DNA from: Lactarius indigo
Taxonomy: Eukaryota > Basidiomycota > Agaricomycetes > Russulales > Russulaceae
Direction of reading: 5' to 3'
Assembly (NCBI GenBank): GCA_025766275.1
Contig: JAFKAC010000026.1
Coordinates: 62,001-126,000, forward strand
DNA length: 64,000 bases
Below the pieces are notes generated by a model, which was not told the DNA's origin, did no database searches, and saw nothing but the letters and a program-made list of their open reading frames with translations. Position numbers and translations under genes: made by a program. This document shows, one piece after another, positions 57,118-64,000 of the stretch; position 1 is the first letter of the stretch, and the number at the start of each line of letters is the position of its first letter.

Positions 57118-60100
57118 ATGAGCACAATTTCAACTTCCTCTACGCCGAATTTTCAACCGATCTTCGACGAGGCCCTCAAAGAGTACAAGAAGAAGACTGG
57201 AAAAGAACTAACCACCCACCCACTCGCAGACGAGATCAAAACCTGCGATTCTCCTGAAGCTATTCTTACAGTACTTCAAGGGAAAGCCAATGAACTCAAC
57301 CCATCTCAGCGCAACGACGATCGACTCACTAAGTGGCTTACACCGACTGTGAACGTTCTCAATGCACTCTCCGCCACCCTTGGTGAGGGTGTTGGTACGG
57401 TGAGCCCCACCCCCAGCATGCTGCCGCATCATATTCGGTCTGTGTCATAACGTTGACTCTCAGGTATTTCCTCCTACAAAAATCATATTTTCTGGAATCG
57501 GTATCCTCCTCGTGGTCGGTTTTCTTGCCCAATCCAACCGTGTATGCCGTGATAACACCATCTCACGCAGGCGGCGAAGGACACGGCAACGAGCCGCGAT
57601 ACGCTTATCGAGCTCTTTGACCAGATCAAGAACTTCTTTGTACGCCTCAAGACCTACACCGAAGTCCCACCGACTGCGGAGATGACGAACGTGATGGGGA
57701 AGATTATGGCGGAAGTGCTGTGTATGCTTGCTATCGCGACAAAGGCGATGAAGCAAGGACGAACGAGTGGGTGCAGTTCTGGTACTGAGCTTCCCCTCAC
57801 TTAAATTCGACCAGAAACGTTTCTTAAGAAGCTGGCGGGAAGAAAAGATATTGAGGACGCGTTACAGGGGCTGGATAAACTAGAACAGGGGGAGCTCCGT
57901 ATGGTGACTGCGCAGGTGTTTAAGACCACCAGCGATATCAAGGGTGCCACAAGTGATATCAAAGTCGTCAAGGACGGTGCGTAGTTCTTTTTTCTTGCAG
58001 CACAATTCATAATGAGTCTCTTCGGATTAGACACGATGGAAACAAAAGTTATGGTTCAGCAGATGGTCGGCGATATCATCTCCCGCGAATGTTCGCATTG
58101 TCACAAACTCCCCGTGAATACTTGTAAAAGCTCACATACCAATTCTAGGGGAGCGGCTCCGAGGATGGCTCACTCCGCCCGATCCATCGACAAACCACAC
58201 CAACGCGTGCAACTCCCAGCACGAGAGAACCGCAGCCTGGGTTTTCAACGACAATATATTTAAGGAGTGGGAGTTGTCCGAGTCTGGATCCTTGTTGTGG
58301 ATCCATGGCAAAGGTATGGATGATCTCACACTGCGGAATTAACACCTCGCCAACGACTCCTGTTTTCGTAGCTGGTTCGGGGAAGAGCGTCCTATGGTTT
58401 GCCCATCTGGTTTCTCTTCGTATTTAGATGTTTATGCCCTTCACCAGCTCTGCAATGATCCAGCATGTCATTACTCTGCGCGATGCTGGGTCGGCCTCCG
58501 TCGCCTATTTCTATTTCGATTTTAGAGATGTCGAGAAGAAGGATTGGCGCAACCTCATTTCTTCCCTTCTGATACAGCTCTCTTCTCGGTCCAAGCCCTG
58601 TCTCGATTTACTCTCCCACGTCTATTCGACCTATAACGATGGCAAGGAACGGCCCAGTGGACGTGCTTTGGTCCAATGCCTCAAGGACATGCTGGTGTCG
58701 CTATCTCAACTCCCCACTTACATCATCCTTGATGCCATCGACGAATGTTCCAACACGTTTGGGATCCCAACTCCGCGAGGAAATGTACTCGAACTTATAA
58801 AAGATCTTGTTGACCTCCGCTTGCCGAATTTGCACATATGCGTAACTAGTCGCCCGGAAATTGACATCTGGACTGCTCTCGAACCTTTGACATCGGGCCA
58901 CTTCTCCCTTCATGACCAACCTGGACAGAAGAAAGATATCGCTGAATACATCTGCTCTGTTGTTCAATCCGACCCCCAAATGAAAAGGTGGCGGGACGAT
59001 GACCGAAAATTGGTTATTGATAAGCTCTCGGAGAAAGCTGATGGCATGTAAGGCGATGTTTCGCTCTCTCCAATATTTCCCCTCGTCTTAATATTGATCA
59101 TATAGGTTCCGATGGGTCTTTTGTCAGTTGGAGATGTTGAGGCATTGTCTCGCTCCCAGTCTTCGGCGTCAACTCAACTCACTACCAAAAAGCCTGGATG
59201 AGACATACGAGCGAGTACTGAAAGAAATCGAGTCGACGAACCAAGGCCAACATGCGCGTCGTCTGTTGCAGTGCCTTGCCGTGGCTGTGCGGCCGCTTCG
59301 TGTTGAGGAACTCGCTGAGGTGCTTGCATTTGACCTTGATGCAGCCAAGTCCGACATCCCGGCGTTCCACGCAGAATGGAGATGGGAAGACCAAGAACAG
59401 GCAGTGTTGTCCGCTTGTTCGAGCCTCATTGCCATCGTCGACGGCGACTCGGACAAATCCCGTGTTGTCCAATTTTCGCATTTTTCGGTGAAAGAATACC
59501 TCACTTCAGATCGTCTTGCCGTCGCAAGTGGAGACGTCTCACGATATCATATTGTCCCAGAACCCGCGCATTTGATACTGGCTCAGGCCTGCCTTGGGGT
59601 TCTACTCAATTCGGATAATTGCGTAGTCGGAGAGAGTGACGTCAGGTCCATTCCTCTGCTCGGATATGCTGCCGAACACTGGGTTTCGCATGCTCAGATA
59701 GGGAACGTGTCATCACGTTTGAAGGACGCGATGGAGACACTCTTTGACTCGGACAAGCCATATTTTTTGTCATGGAAACGGATATACGACGTATACCCAA
59801 ATATACTCTGGGACGGCTCTTATCCAACTAATCCCCTGTACTACGCCGCTCTTTGTGGGTTCTATGACCTTGTTCAGCGTCTCATCGCCAAACACCCCGA
59901 CCAAGTAAATCACGACGGTAGTCAGTATAACTCGCCCCTGGCTGCGGCACTATTTAGGAAACACATCCGAGTTGCAGATCTCCTACACGAGCACGGCGCG
60001 CATCCTCATATTCGGGGAAGCCCTCCACTTTGCTATGCAATCCAATTCTCAGATGATGCCCGTGTCGATGCCGTGCAGTTTCTACTTAGATACGGCGCAC

Positions 60101-62130
60101 ATGTGAATGCTGGACAGAAGAATCTCCAGACACCTCTGCATCTAGCAGCGGATATAGGAGATTCAGACGTAGCTCGGATATTACTCGAACACGGCGCAGA
60201 TGTCAATCTTCGGGACAATTATGGCCGGGTTCCATTACACCTAGTGTCTAACAGCGAGCGCGGGTCTAGAAGAGATGAAGGTGGCGAACGTTCGATTCTT
60301 GCGCGATTATTAGCGGATCGCTGCGCGGACGTGAATGCAAGAGATGAGGACGACGCAACCCCATTGCATTTCGCATCAAATCATTGGCGGTTCGAGATCG
60401 CCCAGCTGCTGCTCGAGCATGGCGCTAACGCCAATCCATCCAATATTCAAGGCCGGAACCCACTGCACGAGCTGTCACGATCCCACTATAATTCATATTA
60501 TGCTGATAGGTTGCGTGAAACGCTGGGCGGAGAAAAACTGCACAATGTTCTCTGTATCGCGAAGCTTTTACTGGAGCACGGCGTGGACGTGAATGCACTA
60601 GATAAAGACCACGAAACCCCATTACACTTCGCATGCTCTTACGGGATGCTCGAGGTCGCACGATTGCTGCTCGACCACGGTGCAAAAGCCGATGCGGAGA
60701 ATGTACTAGGCCAGACCCCTCTACACCTAGTATCTCAAAGCGAACGGTTCTTCTGCGAAGACCCCAATATCACACTGCTATTACTGGGGCTTGGCGTGGA
60801 TGTGAACGCGCGAGATAAGGAACTGGCAACCCCTTTACATTTCGCGTGTTCCCATGGAAACTTCGAGACCGCAGTAGTGTTGCTCGGCCATGGCGCAGAA
60901 GTCGACGCGCAGACTGTTGATGGCCAGACACCATTACATCGAGTATCTCCAAACTCATATCCTCGCGCCGACGACAATCCCCGTCTTGCACAGCTAATGT
61001 TGGAACGTGGCGCAGACGCGAATGCACGAGATAAGGACCAGGCGACTCCGTTACATTTGGCATGCTGCATATCAATGGTCGAGACTGCACGGGTACTGCT
61101 CGGTCATGGCGCAAAGGCCGACGCACAGGACGCAAAAGGCCGGACACCATTACACCAAGTATCGCAGAACCTATTCTCTTACCCAGGTTACGACGATTCC
61201 AAAATCGCACGGCTATTGTTGGAATGTGGCGTAGATGTAAACGCACGAGATAATGATCAAGAAACCCCTTTACATGCCGCGTGCTCCTATGGGGACGCCG
61301 GGACCGCACTGGTGTTACTCGACCACGGCGCCGAAGTCAGCGCGCAAAATGCCGATGGCCAGACCGCATTACACCGAGTATCTCAAGCCTCATCCAGTTA
61401 CTTAAGCGACCATGTTGTACGGCTATTGTTGGAGCGCGGCGTAGACGTAAATGCAAGAGACAAGCACCAGGCGACCCCGTTACATTTGGCGTCTTACAAG
61501 AGGCTGAATATTATCCCAGTCCTACTCGATCATGGTGCAGACGCCAATGCACGGAATGCGGACGGCCAGACCCCATTACACCGAGTATTACAGTACTCGG
61601 TTGACGACATATACGACAGTTCCCGTGTTGCTCGTTTTGCGCAGCTATTGATGGAGCGCGGTGTGGACTTGAATGCACGAGACAAGGAGCAGGAAACCCC
61701 ATTACATTTGGCATCCTACTACGGCTATGTCGAAGTTGCAGAGGTGCTGCTCGACCACGAGGCACGGGCTAATGCCGAAAACATCCGGGGCCAGACACCT
61801 TTGCACCAAGTAGTACTGGGTAATCACGACTACCAGAGTTTCTGGATGAACCCATGGGATAAAAAATCCCATCTAGGCAGAGCTGTTTGTCTGGCACAAC
61901 AATTACTGGAGCACGGCGCGGACGTGAACGCACAAACCAGGGACCGGGAAACGCCGTTACATCTGGCATCACGCCTTCGGTTGCACGAGATGGCGCGAAT
62001 TCTTCTCAAGTACGGTGCCGATGTCAATGTGAAGAACTCCGAGGGCAAGTCCCCGTTGCAGCTCGCTTCTGGGAGAAAAGGCAAGGGGATGAAACGATTG
62101 TTGTTGAAATATTCATATTCTGTCAAGTAA
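57118..62130 (+). CDS. Goodbye-NACHT-ankyrin STAND receptor with 21 ankyrin repeats (NLR5)
   Basis: ATG 57118 opens the Goodbye exon (TPNFQPIFDEALKEYKKKTG, DDRLTKWLTPTVNVLNALSA). It is followed by FPPTKIIFSGIGILLV with a non-standard-looking donor gtcggt, helices ending KQGRT/KTFLKKLAGRKD, and the linker RLRGWLTPPDPSTN. Walker A is spliced as GKAGSGKS (AAA G | CT GGT), so the usual Pro is Ala; the GKS core is kept. Then VLCSAMIQHVITLRDAG, YFYFDFRDVEKKD, Walker B TYIILDAIDEC and ICVTSRPEID. ADGM/FRWVFCQLEMLRHC opens the 1000-codon last exon, with DETYERVLKEIESTNQGQHA, VVQFSHFSVKEYLTS and about 21 ankyrin repeats ending SPLQLASGRKGKGMKRLLLK. No lesion seen. It is the longest and best preserved of the long subfamily. 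Confidence 0.87.
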
Positions 62131-62514
62131 ACATGGTACAAAGTCGCGATAGGTCTGCCCTACGATACCTCAGTGTAGAAACATAGCTCGTTTGCCATAT
62201 TTGTTCGGATGTTAGATAGCAGTCGTATGTGGAGTGTAAAAAAAATTCGCGGAATCCCGCACGTGACACCTGTACCCAATGGCCACAGGAGGAGCAAGCG
62301 CAGGCGGTAAATGGTCAGGGTGTCAAAAGCCTCGTAGGAATGGGACGGACAAGACCGGAGGGAGGCGATCACTGCAATAAAGATGCTCGCAATGCGAAAT
62401 TACGAGAGCGAGAAGCGAAGTGCCACGTGTATGTGTTGGCCATCCCTAAGAGGAAGAGAACGAGAAATGATGAACAGTCACATAAAGACTATACTCACAG
62501 TGGACTGGTAAGAC
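62131..62514. other. 3' flank of NLR5, related to the 3' flank of NLR3
   Basis: Around 62400-62462 the segment gagcgagaagcgaagtgcca followed by tgtatgtgttggccatcc corresponds to gagcgagatgcaaagtgcca and tgtatgcgctggtgatcc at 40727-40770. This shows that the NLR3/NLR5 duplication extended beyond the coding region. Similarity ends close to the copia LTR. Confidence 0.55.
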
Positions 62515-63085
62515 TGTGGTGAGATATAGAAGGTGACTGAGAAGCAGCACAGGGTGTCAAGCAAGTGAAAGCAAGAGAGATTGTCTGGCACACAGCAGTG
62601 AGAGAACTGATCATGGTATTACAGAGGAGAAGACATACCTGGCACACAGCAGTGAGAGAACTGATGTGGACCAGGGCGTACAAGCAGTCTACTTATACTG
62701 TACAGAGGCGTGACACTAGTACAAGGGAAGTAACTACAAGTCACAGAATACAAGGAGCGCATTGTTCTACAACAGGACAAAGGAGTGTGTATATGGAGAA
62801 CAAGGCGTATAGAACAAGAAGGGTCCAGACTAAGATGATATCATAATGACATCACAATAAAGATATATCTAAAGGAAGAACAAAGACGTAGTACAATGAC
62901 AAGTCCAGAGGAGTCCGCATGATGTCATAGTACATGATGTCATAGGTGTCGCAATGATAAGTAATAGATTGTACAGATCAAAACAGTATCTAATCTAGAG
63001 GTCCTACATATCTAATCTAAAGCAGTCCATGCTGCAAGTCCAGTCCGTACGAGCCGCTAAGTGCGCAGGGGTCACTTTATCAACA
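62515..63085 (-). mobile_element. 3' LTR of a Ty1/copia element
   Basis: Read on the minus strand, the LTR starts TGTTGATAAAG at 63085, directly after a purine-rich tract (gatcacggggaga, 63098-63086), the expected polypurine primer. It carries a TATA-like cagtataagtaga at about 62700. The far end was placed at 62515, where tgtggtgaga mirrors the start; this border is a guess because the other LTR is outside the window. A 27-bp direct repeat (ctggcacacagcagtgagag.., 62585 and 62639) lies inside. Confidence 0.55.
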
Positions 63086-63104
63086 TCTCCCCGTGATCTA
63101 CAAT

Positions 63105-64000
63105 CTAAGTACATACAAGTCCCATGTCATCGTTGTGCTTCTGTAGCAGGACACGCGGTAGTGACTTTGTGAAACCGTCCGCAACCATATCTACAGTAGG
63201 AGTTCTAATGAGGGTGATGGTCCCCTTTTCGATGTACTCCCGAATGACATGATGCCGTATGGCAATGTGCTTAGACCGTCTCCCAGTGACAGGGTTCAAG
63301 GCCAAGTCAATGGCACCCTTATTGTCACCATGAAGTGGGATGGGGTCGTCGACCTCGTACCCGAGTTCCGTGAGGAAGCTCTGATACCACGCAGCCTGGT
63401 TAGCTGCGTTGGTCATGGCCATGTATTCCGCTTCCGTTGTGTTTTGGGCAACAGTCTTTTGCTTGCGCGAAGACCAGCTTATTGCACCGTTAGCTAGTAG
63501 GAACACATAACCAGAGGTGGAGTGGCGGTCATCAGTCTGATCAGCCAGACTGGAATCAGTGTAGCCATGAAGGCCATCGCCATTGGCGCCATCATAGACA
63601 ATACGCATATCCATAGTTCCCACTAAGTAGGATAGGACATACTGCGCAAGTCGCAGATGTTGTGGTGAAGGGTTCGCTGCGTACTGCGCCAAACGTGACA
63701 CAGCGAAAGAGATATCTGGCCTAGTGCCAATCTGCACATAAAGCAGACTCCCAATAAGAGATTGGTAGTGAGAGATATCTGAGGCAGTTGCCTGCGACGT
63801 ATATTTAACCAAGTGCTCGTCAGCACCAGCGGGCAAGGGTGTATTGTGTGGTGTGGCATCAGACATGCCAAAGCGTTCAAGGACATCCTTGATGTAGCCA
63901 GACTGATCTATTTCGATGCGTCTGAGGGAGCGGTCGCGCACAATGCGCATACCAAGATAAGACTCTATCTCCCCGAGATCTGTCATCTCATAGCGTTCAG
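63105..64000 (-). mobile_element. Ty1/copia polyprotein, C-terminal part (reverse transcriptase end and RNase H)
   Basis: The frame enters from the right edge and ends at 63105. It shows the copia RT tail (YEMTDLGEIESYLGMRI, YQSLIGSLLYVQIGTRPDIS, FAVSRLAQYAANPSPQHL) and RNase H (GYTDSSLADQTDDRHSTSGY, SWSSRKQKTVAQNTTEAEYM, LHGDNKGAIDLALNP, SKHIAIRHHVIREYI, TPTVDMVADGFTKSLP). No stop or shift occurs in the visible part, and the LTR follows 19 bp downstream, so the element may be young. The rest of the polyprotein and the 5' LTR lie outside the window. Confidence 0.92.

Noticed and set aside
1..64000. CRISPR arrays, rRNA, riboswitches or bacterial-type operators
   Set aside because: No regularly spaced repeats or conserved RNA cores were found, and gene structure is eukaryotic throughout.

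Overview
The window looks like an accessory region of a mushroom-forming basidiomycete (Agaricomycetes). The evidence is very short introns (about 45-70 nt, GT..AG, often several per gene), lineage-typical families (Goodbye-NACHT-ankyrin STAND proteins, double-BTB proteins, a basidiomycete multi-pass membrane family, CPL1-like and DUF3455 secreted proteins), and a Tnp2-type DNA transposase plus a Ty1/copia element. No rRNA, tRNA, CRISPR or bacterial operon structure was seen. All gene models were spliced by eye, so exon borders are inferences from GT..AG, frame continuity and paralogue comparison.

The backbone is a cluster of NLR-like genes, all on the + strand. NLR1 (1-1088, cut by the window edge) and NLR2 (15602-19063) form a short-ankyrin subfamily. 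NLR3 (35527-40350), NLR4 (41795-45186, broken) and NLR5 (57118-62130) form a long-ankyrin subfamily. A sixth, nearly erased Goodbye exon lies at about 19935-20110. The complete genes encode an N-terminal Goodbye domain, a NACHT NTPase (Walker A split by an intron, hhhhDAxDEC Walker B, TSRPE sensor-like motif) and C-terminal ankyrin repeats.

Layout: NLR1 end; HAPSTR1/TAPR1-like gene and an MFS transporter (both -); a MITE; a broken SDR (SDR1); a BTB relic (-); a membrane-protein gene; NLR2; a Goodbye/BTB relic; intact SDR2 and decayed SDR3; a second MITE-like hairpin; DUF3455 and CPL1-like secreted proteins (both -); another BTB relic; tubulin cofactor A (+); a double-BTB gene (-) with an in-frame stop, divergent from NLR3; NLR3; NLR4; a poorly understood Ser/Pro-rich region; a rearranged SNF2/RSC C-terminal fragment with half a bromodomain; a tandem duplication; a Tnp2 transposase (-) divergent from a large intact unknown gene (+); a foldback palindrome of about 600 bp; NLR5; and a copia 3' end with its LTR at the right edge.

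Housekeeping genes (TBCA, HAPSTR1-like, MFS) sit as islands between repeatedly duplicated and decaying blocks. The NLRs probably act as intracellular STAND receptors in non-self or incompatibility responses; that role is inferred from the family, not shown by sequence. The neighbourhood shows active birth and death: an NLR-SDR block appears twice, NLR3 and NLR5 share their 3' flank, NLR4 carries a frameshift, a nonsense codon and a truncation by repeat DNA, and the BTB family has left at least three relics.
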